A stretch of 64,000 nucleotides of DNA. It comes from an uncultured Bacteroidia bacterium (GTDB lineage: Bacteria; Bacteroidota; Bacteroidia; Bacteroidales; UBA932). The notes under the pieces were generated by a model that made no database searches, was not told where the DNA came from, and was given only the letters and a program-made list of their open reading frames with translations. The stretch spans positions 1 through 64,000 of the forward strand of contig CACWLD010000005.1 in the NCBI GenBank assembly GCA_902761655.1. Direction: 5' to 3'. The translations under genes were made by a program, and so were the position numbers. Shown piece by piece: positions 53,268 to 60,628 of the stretch (the stretch's first letter is position 1; the number at the start of each line of letters is the position of its first letter).

Positions 53268-53307
53268 AAAAAGCAAAAGGCCGGAACCATCACGGCTGCC
53301 GACCTTT
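53268..53307 (-). terminator. Terminator of the histone-like gene
   Basis: An imperfect stem (53276-53288 with 53294-53307, AAAGG/CCTTT outer pairs) followed on the minus strand by a T-rich run TTTTTGCTTTTTG. It lies about 80 nt past the histone-like stop codon and before the M6 start. Confidence 0.6.
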
Positions 53308-53383
53308 AGACGTGTACTAAAACCTAAACCTACACTAATGATGCAGTCGGTTTTAGAAACGTTGCATAATTGTCTAAAAAAAA

Positions 53384-53560
53384 TTACTTCTTAGCTTCCT
53401 CAACTGATACCTTGCGGAATTCCTTAAGGTCCTTCATGAGGGCAAGAGCAGCCTTACGGGCGCGAGCGCCAGCAGCCTTGTTTCCTTTAACTACCTGAGC
53501 CTCAGCATTTGCCTCGAAAGCTGCGATCTCTTCTTTGATTTGAGCTACAAGTTTTTTCAT
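53384..53560 (-). CDS. Histone H1-like protein
   Basis: A 58-residue gene, starting MKKLVAQIKEEIAAFEANAE and ending VSVEEAKK, with many Lys, Ala and Glu. It matches the small histone H1-like proteins of Bacteroidota, which resemble chlamydial Hc1 and are thought to bind DNA. RARKAALALMKDLKEF in the middle is a basic amphipathic helix. Strong codon bias suggests high expression. A terminator follows. No clear TAnnTTTG box lies upstream in the 96 nt before pth; I see only AT-rich sequence with TATATTGC there. Confidence 0.88.
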   Translation of the reverse strand: MKKLVAQIKEEIAAFEANAEAQVVKGNKAAGARARKAALALMKDLKEFRKVSVEEAKK

Positions 53561-53656
53561 AAAACAAATTATTTAATGGTTTTTTGATAGTATTCTAATC
53601 CAACTTGCAATATATGAAATCGTTACAATATTTGCAACAAGATTTTGCGAAAAAAC

Positions 53657-54277
53657 TCAAATATTTGTTTTTCCAGGCCTTATATTCAGCGTATTCATTG
53701 CAAAGTCGGCTCCCACGGTGCAATATTCCCTCACACCCTGCAGTATTTTAACCGCCAATGTAGGAATCTGCTCCAATTCCTGTTCAGACAACCTGCCCAG
53801 GACATAGTCTATTTGGCCTCCTTGTTCAAAATCCTTTCCTATGCCCAGGCGGATCCTTGCATAGTCCTTTGTCCCAAGGCAGAGTTCAATATGCTCCAGG
53901 CCGTTGTGCCCTCCAGCGCTGCCTCCCTTGCGGAGGCGTACAGTGCCAAAAGGAAGATTTATGTCATCACAGATGACGATAATGTTTGCGAGGGGTATCT
54001 TAAGCTTGCGCTGCCAGTACCTTACGGCGTTGCCGCTGAGATTCATATAGGTGGAAGGCTTGAGAAGATGGATCCTGCGCCCCTTGTACATCATTGAAGA
54101 AGTGGACCCGTACCTTCCGGGAGAAAAAACGATACCGGACTCCTGTGCCCAGGAATCCAGTATCATAAAGCCCATATTGTGCCTTGTCAATGCATACTCC
54201 GGCCCTATGTTGCCCAAACCTACAACCAGATAGTTTGCAGATTCCGCCGGGGAAGTATGCCTGCGACCGAAGAGCAT
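53657..54277 (-). CDS. pth: Peptidyl-tRNA hydrolase
   Basis: A 206-residue Pth that frees tRNA from peptidyl-tRNA dropped by the ribosome. Signature LVVGLGNIGPEYALTRHNMGF (about 17-37; catalytic His33 or nearby), PSTYMNLSG near 77 and GGSAGGHNGLEHI near 120 with the catalytic Asp region before it. It starts 2 nt after the rplY stop, an arrangement (L25 then Pth) seen in many bacteria, so both are co-transcribed. Confidence 0.96.
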   Translation of the reverse strand: MLFGRRHTSPAESANYLVVGLGNIGPEYALTRHNMGFMILDSWAQESGIVFSPGRYGSTSSMMYKGRRIHLLKPSTYMNLSGNAVRYWQRKLKIPLANIIVICDDINLPFGTVRLRKGGSAGGHNGLEHIELCLGTKDYARIRLGIGKDFEQGGQIDYVLGRLSEQELEQIPTLAVKILQGVREYCTVGADFAMNTLNIRPGKTNI

Positions 54278-54279
54278 AA

Positions 54280-54864
54280 CTACTCGGCAGCCTCAGTTGC
54301 TGCTGCAGCGGCGGAGTTACGTGTGCTCTTGACCATACAAACAACGGTACCCTTGTTGGAAACAATGTTGATGCCGTCGTACTGGAGGTCAGCTGCGCGG
54401 ATAGCCTTGTCAAGGCCAAGGTTGGTGATATCAACCGGAAGCTCGTCAGGAATTGCGTCCATAAGGCCGCTTACGCGAAGAGTGCGGCTCCTCTGGATGA
54501 ACTTACCTCCCTGGCGTACGCCAATTGAGTGACCTGTAATGGTGATAGGAACGTCAATGGCAACCGGCTTGTCTGCTGCAACTGCCAGGAAATCTACGTG
54601 GAGGCAATTGTCTGATACCGGGTGGAACTGAAGCTCGTGAAGCACTGCCATAAAGGTCTTGCCATTGTCCAGTGCAAGGTCAACGATATAAGAAGCAGGG
54701 GTGTTTGTAAGACCCTTGAGCTCTTTTGCGTCTACTGTGAAAAGGACGTTGTCAACTCCGTTTCCGTAAAGGTTGCAAGGAACGAGTCCCTGACGGCGGA
54801 AAGCCTTGATGGCGGCTTTGTTTGAGGCCTGGCGAACCTGGCCCTTAAGTGAAAAATGCTGCAT
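54280..54864 (-). CDS. rplY: Ribosomal protein L25 (TL5/CTC type)
   Basis: A 194-residue long-form L25 of the general stress (CTC) type, binding 5S rRNA. The N-terminal L25 domain (residues 1-90, LKGQVRQASNKAAIKAFRRQG) is joined to the C-terminal TL5 beta domain (about 95-185, HSIGVRQGGKFIQRSRTLRV). The ATG at 54864 gives the usual MxxFxLKG start; an ATG at 54894 lies in the hairpin leader. Followed by pth. The leader holds two hairpins directly after the promoter. Confidence 0.93.
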   Translation of the reverse strand: MQHFSLKGQVRQASNKAAIKAFRRQGLVPCNLYGNGVDNVLFTVDAKELKGLTNTPASYIVDLALDNGKTFMAVLHELQFHPVSDNCLHVDFLAVAADKPVAIDVPITITGHSIGVRQGGKFIQRSRTLRVSGLMDAIPDELPVDITNLGLDKAIRAADLQYDGINIVSNKGTVVCMVKSTRNSAAAAATEAAE

Positions 54865-54894
54865 TTCAAAAAGTTTTAAAAAAGTGTTACTCAT

Positions 54895-54942
54895 CCCCGG
54901 ACGGGCCGGGGACCCATTGCACCAAAAAGCCTCGGGGCTTTT
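54895..54942 (-). promoter_or_regulatory. Two hairpins in the rplY leader
   Basis: Hairpin 1 pairs 54925-54931 with 54936-54942 and is followed on the minus strand by five Ts, so it looks like an intrinsic terminator. Hairpin 2 pairs CCCCGG (54895-54900) with CCGGGG (54906-54911). Both lie between the -7 element at 54956 and the rplY start. Hairpin 1 may end the clostripain transcript and/or attenuate rplY. Confidence 0.6.
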
Positions 54943-54955
54943 GTTAATGCGGGCG

Positions 54956-54963
54956 CAAATTTA
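54956..54963 (-). promoter_or_regulatory. -7 element of rplY-pth
   Basis: TAAATTTG on the minus strand, 91 nt before the rplY ATG, so this mRNA has a long leader unlike most neighbours. Confidence 0.6.
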
Positions 54964-54974
54964 GGAAAAATATT

Positions 54975-56294
54975 TTATTGGACAAGACCGGTGGCCTTAT
55001 TCCAGGCCAAAGTCTTGTAAAATTCGTCCAGATAAGCACTTCCGTTGCACGGAAGGTACATACTGAAGCCAGAATAGATGTCTATCGTGAAGCCGTCCCA
55101 GCCACTGGGGCTGCTGGCGCTGTAAAGATAGAACGTAGGCGTTGCAGCCTTGTATAAGATGCACTCAGAAAGTGCCTGCTCCAGGTTTCTCTTTTCCGTA
55201 TCCGTAATTCCTGCCTTGATAAGGATGTCCTCCAGGTCGTAGAACCAATGGCGGCCGTGTCGGAAATACTGCTGGACATCCAGGGGATAAATTTCATCTA
55301 TGGCCTGACGGTATCGGGAGAAATAATCCTTGCAAAGCGAAGCAATCCTGTCAAGCTTTGAGCAGTCCACCAGCGTGATGGTTGCAGAACGCATTATGCC
55401 GGTCTCCTTGTCATATTTGTCAAAATAATCTTTGCAGGCCTTGTACAGGTCAGGCTCCCCTTCCAGCAGATGGGATGCAAGGGTCTCGTATTGGAAGCCA
55501 TATTCCAGGATCTCCGCAGGGGAGAAAGCCACCTTGTCACATATTCCGCGCAGTTCATAGGCAGTTTCTATGCAACCCATAAAGCAGGCATCGAAGACCA
55601 GGTAATCAAGGTGCATCGGGATGTTGGCTGCGAAATCTGACAGCTTCATCTCGTAGGAGATTTTGGTGCTTTCGTTGAACGTGTCTTCCTGCCCTATGGA
55701 CTTGGTTCGCGGGAGGCCTTCCTGCTCATATTCAGGCTCGTAATAAAGTACTGAACCCTCCGGAAGGTTGGGGGTGAAACGCGGGGCCTGCATTGTCTGG
55801 GACGATTTGCCGGAATACTGATTCTGCGGATTGTTGAAATACCCCTCAGGGAGCCAGCCGGTTGCGTGGGAGGAGAATACCATTCCGTAGTGCTCTGACT
55901 TGAATGAACCCTTCACATACTCCAAGGTCTCTCTCATTACGCTTGGCTGGGAAAGGAACTTGCCTGCCTCTAAAGTCTTGAGAGTGTCTGACACAATACC
56001 GTTCTTACCTTTATAAAGCCTTATTATATAGGAACTTGTATTGGGCCTGTAAGTATTGTAGCCAAAAGGACGGTGGCTGATCACCACAAGGGCGCGCTTG
56101 TCTTTCTTGCCAGGGATAAAACCCGTCTTAAGCTCCTGAACGTTTTTCTCAAGACTGCTGCTTAAGGAATTGCAGCCGGCGGAATAGAGGATCATAACCC
56201 TGTCAAAAGTCTTCTTCTTGTCAGGATTGAACCAGCCTTCGCAGGAGACGGCCAGCAGCGAAATGAGCAGTACAATTAAAAACCTTCCTTTCAT
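54975..56294 (-). CDS. Clostripain-family (C11) cysteine peptidase lipoprotein
   Basis: A 439-residue lipoprotein (lipobox AVSC, Cys18) of the C11/caspase-like clan. Catalytic His143 lies in [10 protein letters not shown] and Cys237 in [15 protein letters not shown]. Members cut after Arg or Lys, often after self-processing. It sits in the envelope or on the surface. Single gene with a leaderless-type promoter and probably ended by the hairpin at 54925-54942. Function in this organism is not known; secreted toxins or host-protein use are possible in relatives. Confidence 0.9.
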   Translation of the reverse strand: MKGRFLIVLLISLLAVSCEGWFNPDKKKTFDRVMILYSAGCNSLSSSLEKNVQELKTGFIPGKKDKRALVVISHRPFGYNTYRPNTSSYIIRLYKGKNGIVSDTLKTLEAGKFLSQPSVMRETLEYVKGSFKSEHYGMVFSSHATGWLPEGYFNNPQNQYSGKSSQTMQAPRFTPNLPEGSVLYYEPEYEQEGLPRTKSIGQEDTFNESTKISYEMKLSDFAANIPMHLDYLVFDACFMGCIETAYELRGICDKVAFSPAEILEYGFQYETLASHLLEGEPDLYKACKDYFDKYDKETGIMRSATITLVDCSKLDRIASLCKDYFSRYRQAIDEIYPLDVQQYFRHGRHWFYDLEDILIKAGITDTEKRNLEQALSECILYKAATPTFYLYSASSPSGWDGFTIDIYSGFSMYLPCNGSAYLDEFYKTLAWNKATGLVQ

Positions 56295-56302
56295 ACAAGA
56301 CG

Positions 56303-56310
56303 CAAATATA
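56303..56310 (-). promoter_or_regulatory. -7 element of the clostripain gene
   Basis: TATATTTG on the minus strand, 8 nt before the ATG at 56294; divergent from the tyrS box 12 nt away. Confidence 0.55.
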
Positions 56311-56322
56311 CAATTATTATAC

Positions 56323-56330
56323 TAAATTTG
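56323..56330 (+). promoter_or_regulatory. -7 element of the tyrS operon
   Basis: TAAATTTG, 32 nt before the tyrS ATG at 56363. Confidence 0.6.
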
Positions 56331-56362
56331 CAGACCAAACACGTTTAACCCCTTTTTTGGAT

Positions 56363-57652
56363 ATGAAGAATTTTGTAGAGGAACTTAAGTGGAGAGGAAT
56401 GATCCACGACATTATGCCCGGAACCGAGGAAGAACTTCTCAAAGGCCCTTCGGCCGCATACGTCGGGATTGACCCCACCGGAGATTCACTTCACATAGGA
56501 CATCTTGTAAGCATTATGATACTCAAGCACTTCCAGGCTTGCGGCCATAAGCCGGTAGCCCTTGTGGGAGGTGCCACGGGAATGATCGGAGACCCTTCGA
56601 TGAAGAGCCAGGAAAGGAACCTGCTTGACGAGCAGACCCTTGCCCACAATGTAGACTGCATCAAGAAGCAACTGGGCCGTTTCCTTGACTTTGAGTCCGA
56701 CGCCCCCAACAAAGCCGTCCTGGTGAACAACTATGACTGGATGAAGGACTACACTTTCATCAATTTCACCCGCGACATAGGCAAGCTCATCACCGTGAAC
56801 TATATGATGAGCAAGGACTCCGTAAAGAAGCGCCTGAGCCGTGATTCCTCTGAGGGAATGTCCTTCACCGAGTTCACCTACCAGCTCCTCCAGGGATACG
56901 ATTTCCTGTACCTGTACCAGAATATGGGCGTCAAGCTCCAGCTTGGCGGCGCTGACCAGTGGGGCAACATCACCACCGGAACGGAACTCATCCGCCGCAC
57001 CTGCGGAGGAGAGGCCTATGCGCTCACCTGCCCCCTTATCACAAAGGCTGACGGGGGCAAGTTTGGAAAGACTGAGAAGGGAAACATCTGGCTTGACGCT
57101 GACAAGACCACCCCTTACGAGTTCTATCAGTTCTGGCTGAACGTATCGGATGACGACGCCTGCAAATACATCAAGATCTTCACTATGCTGGACCGCGCCA
57201 CAATCGAGGCCGCAATCGAGGAGCATCTGCAGGATCCCGGCAGGCGCAGCCTCCAGAAACTCCTGGCAAAGGAGGTTACCGTTATGGTTCACGGGCAGAA
57301 GGAGTATGACAATGCCCTTGCAGCATCGCAGATGCTGTTTGGCAATTCCACCTCCGAGGCCCTTCGCGCCCTTGACGAGAAGACCTTCCTTTCCGTTTTC
57401 GCCGGCGTTCCCACATTTGACATAGCGCGCGCTGACCTTCCGCTCCAGCTGCTTGATATGCTTGCGGTCCAGACATCCATCTTCCCTTCCAAGGGAGAGG
57501 CCCGCAAGATGGTGCAGGGCGGCGGCGTAAGCATCAACAAGGACAAGATTACTGACCTGGACCGCAAGGTGAGCGAGGATGACATCCTTGACGGCAAGTA
57601 CATCCTGGTCCAGAAAGGCAAGAAGAACTATTATATCATAAACGTTAAGTAA
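56363..57652 (+). CDS. tyrS: Tyrosyl-tRNA synthetase
   Basis: A 429-residue class I synthetase. The HIGH-type signature is GDSLHIGHL (about 41-49), the Tyr-binding region is [22 protein letters not shown] lies near 195, and [12 protein letters not shown] (about 233-244) carries the KMSKS equivalent. A C-terminal S4 RNA-binding domain (about 370-429) with [19 protein letters not shown] is present. The ATG at 56363 is used, as the upstream TTG adds two residues only. Its stop touches the rbfA ATG. Confidence 0.96.
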   Translation: MKNFVEELKWRGMIHDIMPGTEEELLKGPSAAYVGIDPTGDSLHIGHLVSIMILKHFQACGHKPVALVGGATGMIGDPSMKSQERNLLDEQTLAHNVDCIKKQLGRFLDFESDAPNKAVLVNNYDWMKDYTFINFTRDIGKLITVNYMMSKDSVKKRLSRDSSEGMSFTEFTYQLLQGYDFLYLYQNMGVKLQLGGADQWGNITTGTELIRRTCGGEAYALTCPLITKADGGKFGKTEKGNIWLDADKTTPYEFYQFWLNVSDDDACKYIKIFTMLDRATIEAAIEEHLQDPGRRSLQKLLAKEVTVMVHGQKEYDNALAASQMLFGNSTSEALRALDEKTFLSVFAGVPTFDIARADLPLQLLDMLAVQTSIFPSKGEARKMVQGGGVSINKDKITDLDRKVSEDDILDGKYILVQKGKKNYYIINVK

Positions 57653-58000
57653 ATGGATAAAGCGCCGTCCACAAGACAGCTCAAGGTAGCCCGCGAAATC
57701 CAAAAGGATATGGCCGAGATCCTGCGCAGCAAGGGTATGGCCGCGTTCCAGGGAGCAATGGTAACCGTAAGCGAGGTACGGGTGAGCCCGGACCTGGCGG
57801 TAGCAAAGGTATACGTAAGCATATTCCCTTCCGACAAGGGAGCGGCGGTGATGGACATCCTGCAGGAAAACGTCAGGACCTACCGCGGCGAGCTTGGCCA
57901 CAGGGTTGGCAGGCAGCTGAGGATTGTGCCGGAACTGGCCTTCTACCTGGACACCACCCTTGACTACGCGGAGCACATTGACCAGCTCCTAAAGATGTAA
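57653..58000 (+). CDS. rbfA: Ribosome-binding factor A
   Basis: A 115-residue KH-type protein that helps 16S rRNA and 30S subunit maturation, especially in the cold. TRQLKVAREIQKDMAEILRS opens the family, followed by VTVSEVRVSPDLAVAKVYVS (about 40-59) and LGHRVGRQLRIVPELAFYLD near 80-99. It starts directly after tyrS and precedes an ABC permease gene by 4 nt, so all three are in one transcript. Confidence 0.94.
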   Translation: MDKAPSTRQLKVAREIQKDMAEILRSKGMAAFQGAMVTVSEVRVSPDLAVAKVYVSIFPSDKGAAVMDILQENVRTYRGELGHRVGRQLRIVPELAFYLDTTLDYAEHIDQLLKM

Positions 58001-58004
58001 TACC

Positions 58005-59177
58005 GTGAGGCTGACGCAGTTCATAGCACGCAGATACCTGTTCGCCAAGAAATCGCACAATGTGATAAACATAATTTCGGCGATCAGCGCCATAGGTATG
58101 GCCATTGGAACAGCGGCACTCATAATCATCCTTTCCGTTTACAACGGCTTCAACAACCTTATCACTGAGTCCCTGGATATGCAGGACCCTGACTTGCTGG
58201 TGGTTCCGGCAAGCGGCAAAGTGTTCGTGCCTTCGGCACAGGGCTTTGCCTGGATGCAGGAGAACCCCATCGTAACGGGATCCGGATGCATCCTCAAGGA
58301 CAATGTCTTCCTCAGCTACGACTCCCGCCAGGGGCTGGCCGTGGCAAAGGGCGTGGAAGACGCATCGCTGTACAAGGACAGCCTGGCGGTGTGCGCCGTT
58401 GGCGCCGAACTCGCCTACAAGATGGGCATAAACGTGAACTTCCTGTCAAAGCTCCAGATTTACTATCCGGACAGGGAGCGCAACATATCAATGACAAACC
58501 CAATGGCATCGCTGCACAGCCTCAAGCTGAGCCCGGACCGCATCGTGAGCGTGAATTCCGGCGAAGCCAACAATATGGTGTTCCTCCCCCTGGAGGAGTT
58601 CCGCAGCCTGCTGGGATACAAGGACGAAGTGTCCGGCGTGGAGCTGTGGCTTGACCCTGCCGCATCCAAGGCGCAGGTCCGCAGGTTCACCAAGGAACTG
58701 GGAGAAAGGCTTGGGGAGGATTTCCTGATCCAGGACAGGTACCAGCAGAACAGCACCCTTTTCAAGATGATGCGCTACGAGAAAGCCTCCATCTTCCTGA
58801 TCCTCATATTTGTAATCATAATCATCGCGTTCAACATTTTCGGCAGCCTGTCAATGCTCATAATAGAGAAGAAAGGCGACATTGGAACGCTGTACAGCCT
58901 TGGAATGCCGGAGAAGAAAATACGCCGCATCTTTATCCAGGAAGGCTGGTATATCTCCCTCCTGGGCCTGGTTGCAGGCCTTGCCGTGGGACTTCTGTTC
59001 GCTTTCCTACAGCAGCAGACCGGTATGATAAAAATGCCGGGCAACTACGTCGTGGACGCCTACCCGGTAATAATAAAAGGAAGCGATATCGCTATCACTT
59101 CCATCTGCGTAGCCGTAATTGGCTATCTCATCGCTATCCTCCCCGCCAGGACTACAGACCCGCGCTGGGAAGAGTAG
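58005..59177 (+). CDS. LolC/LolE-type ABC transporter permease
   Basis: A 390-residue permease of the MacB/FtsX type related to LolC/LolE, which release lipoproteins from the inner membrane. A first membrane segment (about 19-47: VINIISAISAIGMAIGTAAL), a large periplasmic domain (about 50-255), then three C-terminal segments (about 262-290, 315-340, 360-380). Start is a GTG 4 nt after rbfA, with no ATG in the N-terminal region. The ATP-binding partner LolD is not in the window. An equivalent export role other than lipoprotein release is possible. Confidence 0.85.
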   Translation: MRLTQFIARRYLFAKKSHNVINIISAISAIGMAIGTAALIIILSVYNGFNNLITESLDMQDPDLLVVPASGKVFVPSAQGFAWMQENPIVTGSGCILKDNVFLSYDSRQGLAVAKGVEDASLYKDSLAVCAVGAELAYKMGINVNFLSKLQIYYPDRERNISMTNPMASLHSLKLSPDRIVSVNSGEANNMVFLPLEEFRSLLGYKDEVSGVELWLDPAASKAQVRRFTKELGERLGEDFLIQDRYQQNSTLFKMMRYEKASIFLILIFVIIIIAFNIFGSLSMLIIEKKGDIGTLYSLGMPEKKIRRIFIQEGWYISLLGLVAGLAVGLLFAFLQQQTGMIKMPGNYVVDAYPVIIKGSDIAITSICVAVIGYLIAILPARTTDPRWEE

Positions 59178-59182
59178 GCTGA

Positions 59183-59335
59183 CTAGTATCTGTCTTCTGA
59201 AGAAACAGTCAATTTCTTGCGGCCGTGACGACGACGTGCGGCAAGAACCCTGCGGCCGTTGGCCGTTGACATGCGCTCACGGAATCCGTGCTTGTTGATG
59301 CGCTTGCGGCGTGATGGTTGGAATGTTCTTTTCAT
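59183..59335 (-). CDS. rpmH: Ribosomal protein L34
   Basis: A 50-residue gene. The product begins [20 protein letters not shown], the hallmark of L34, and is very rich in Arg and Lys ([16 protein letters not shown]). Unlike many bacteria, rpmH is not next to rnpA/yidC here; it follows rsmG by 16 nt. A TACCTTTG element at 59371-59378 (minus) lies inside the 3' end of rsmG and may serve it. Confidence 0.95.
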   Translation of the reverse strand: MKRTFQPSRRKRINKHGFRERMSTANGRRVLAARRRHGRKKLTVSSEDRY

Positions 59336-59351
59336 TATATTATTTTTTTAA

Positions 59352-60026
59352 TTATTCGGATTTGGGAGGGCAAAGGTAATTCTTTTCAATTTGAATTACA
59401 AATTTTTCCGCGAAATAATCGTCATTCAAAACCGAATCTATACGCCAGGTGCTCACCTGCCCTTTTGCAAGGCGGAATTTGCGCATAAGATCTGATATTT
59501 CCGCATTTACATCGCCGCCCTTGAGGTACAGGATGCTGCCGCTGAACTTGTCTTTAACCCAGGGATAGAAGTTCTCAAGGGTGGTCACCGCGCGGGATAC
59601 CACAAAATCGAACCTGGTATCCAGGGACTCCGCCCTGGCGTTCACGCACTGGACGTTTTGCAGCCCCAGCGCCTCAGCCACGCCGGACGCCACCTTGATT
59701 TTCTTGCCGATGCTGTCGCACAGGGTGAAGCGCGCCCCGGGATACGCCACCGCAAGGGGGATTCCCGGGAAGCCGCCGCCGGTGCCAAGGTCCAGCACGG
59801 AAAAGCCGTCAAGGGTGAGGCTTTTCCGCTGCAGGTACATTGCAATGGCCAGCGAATGGAGTACGTGATGCTTGTAAAGGGAGTCTATATCCTTGCGGGA
59901 AATGACGTTTATCTTGGAATTCCAGTCTTTGTACAGTTCTTCCATCCGGCGGAACTGCTCCACCTGAACTTCCGTCAGGGTTGGGAATTCCCTGATAAGC
60001 GTCTGCCTGAACTCTTCAAATGTCAT
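59352..60026 (-). CDS. rsmG: 16S rRNA m7G527 methyltransferase
   Basis: A 224-residue SAM-dependent methyltransferase (GidB/RsmG) acting on G527 of 16S rRNA. SAM motif VLDLGTGGGFPGIPLAV is near residues 79-95, with KINVISRKDIDSLYKHHVLHSL before it and FDFVVSRAVTTLENF near 137. Loss in other species gives low-level streptomycin resistance; here it is intact. The ATG overlaps the stop of the ECF sigma gene by 4 nt. Promoter-like TACCTTTG for rpmH lies inside its end. Confidence 0.95.
   Translation of the reverse strand: MTFEEFRQTLIREFPTLTEVQVEQFRRMEELYKDWNSKINVISRKDIDSLYKHHVLHSLAIAMYLQRKSLTLDGFSVLDLGTGGGFPGIPLAVAYPGARFTLCDSIGKKIKVASGVAEALGLQNVQCVNARAESLDTRFDFVVSRAVTTLENFYPWVKDKFSGSILYLKGGDVNAEISDLMRKFRLAKGQVSTWRIDSVLNDDYFAEKFVIQIEKNYLCPPKSE
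59371..59378 (-). promoter_or_regulatory. Possible -7 element of rpmH inside rsmG
   Basis: TACCTTTG on the minus strand within the last codons of rsmG, 35 nt before the rpmH ATG at 59335. Confidence 0.4.
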
Positions 60027-60628
60027 TGTTCTTCCTGTTCTTCTGCCACGCGCATATCGTGGATCAACTTGTTGGCCCTGCTGATCCTGGTCCTGACCGT
60101 GTTAAGGGGCATATCCAATTCCTGGGCTATCTCTTTATACTGCATCCCGTCCAAAAGGCGCATACGGGCAATCTCACGGTACAGTTCCGGCAGCTTGCGG
60201 ACATAGCCAGCCGTCAGTTCCCCGCTCTCCACGTGAATGATGGAGTCCAGGGGTGTGTCCGTCTGGTCCGGAATGTTATCCACTATGGTTACGAAGGCGG
60301 CATCGTCATCAAGGTATATGAGGTCCTTGGGGTGCAGGCGGGTCTCCTTTTCCTGGAGGTCCAGGGCGGTGTTGCGCGCGATGACCCTGAGCCAGGTTAT
60401 GAACTGGCTCTTGGAAGGGTCGTAGCTGCCTATCTGGCGGAACGCCTTCTCAAAACTGCGGGAGCAGATGTCGTCCACGTACAGGTCGTCCTGGCGGCGC
60501 ATCATAGAGCGGATGTAGGTGCGCAGCTGGTCTATATAGGTGTCCCACAGAGCGGTAAACGCCGTTCCGTTGCCTTGGATTGCGGCCTTTACCAGGTCGT
60601 TAATGGGCTTCGATCCAGTTTTTTCCAT
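60023..60628 (-). CDS. ECF-type RNA polymerase sigma factor
   Basis: A 201-residue sigma factor with region 2 (about residues 22-88: WDTYIDQLRTYIRSMMRRQD, FITWLRVIARNTALDL) and region 4 (about 130-190: LPELYREIARMRLLDGMQYK, LDMPLNTVRTRISRANKLI). No anti-sigma gene is adjacent. A linker between the regions (about 90-130) is acidic and longer than usual. The ATG at 60628 is the only ATG available at the front; it overlaps the 3' end of polA by 29 nt, and rsmG follows with a 4-nt overlap. Target promoters are unknown. Confidence 0.9.
   Translation of the reverse strand: MEKTGSKPINDLVKAAIQGNGTAFTALWDTYIDQLRTYIRSMMRRQDDLYVDDICSRSFEKAFRQIGSYDPSKSQFITWLRVIARNTALDLQEKETRLHPKDLIYLDDDAAFVTIVDNIPDQTDTPLDSIIHVESGELTAGYVRKLPELYREIARMRLLDGMQYKEIAQELDMPLNTVRTRISRANKLIHDMRVAEEQEEQ

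Noticed and set aside
56486..57976. A 496-codon open frame on the minus strand opposite tyrS and rbfA
   Set aside because: Spans two genuine genes of the other strand; no start context, signal or domain. Explained by codon bias.
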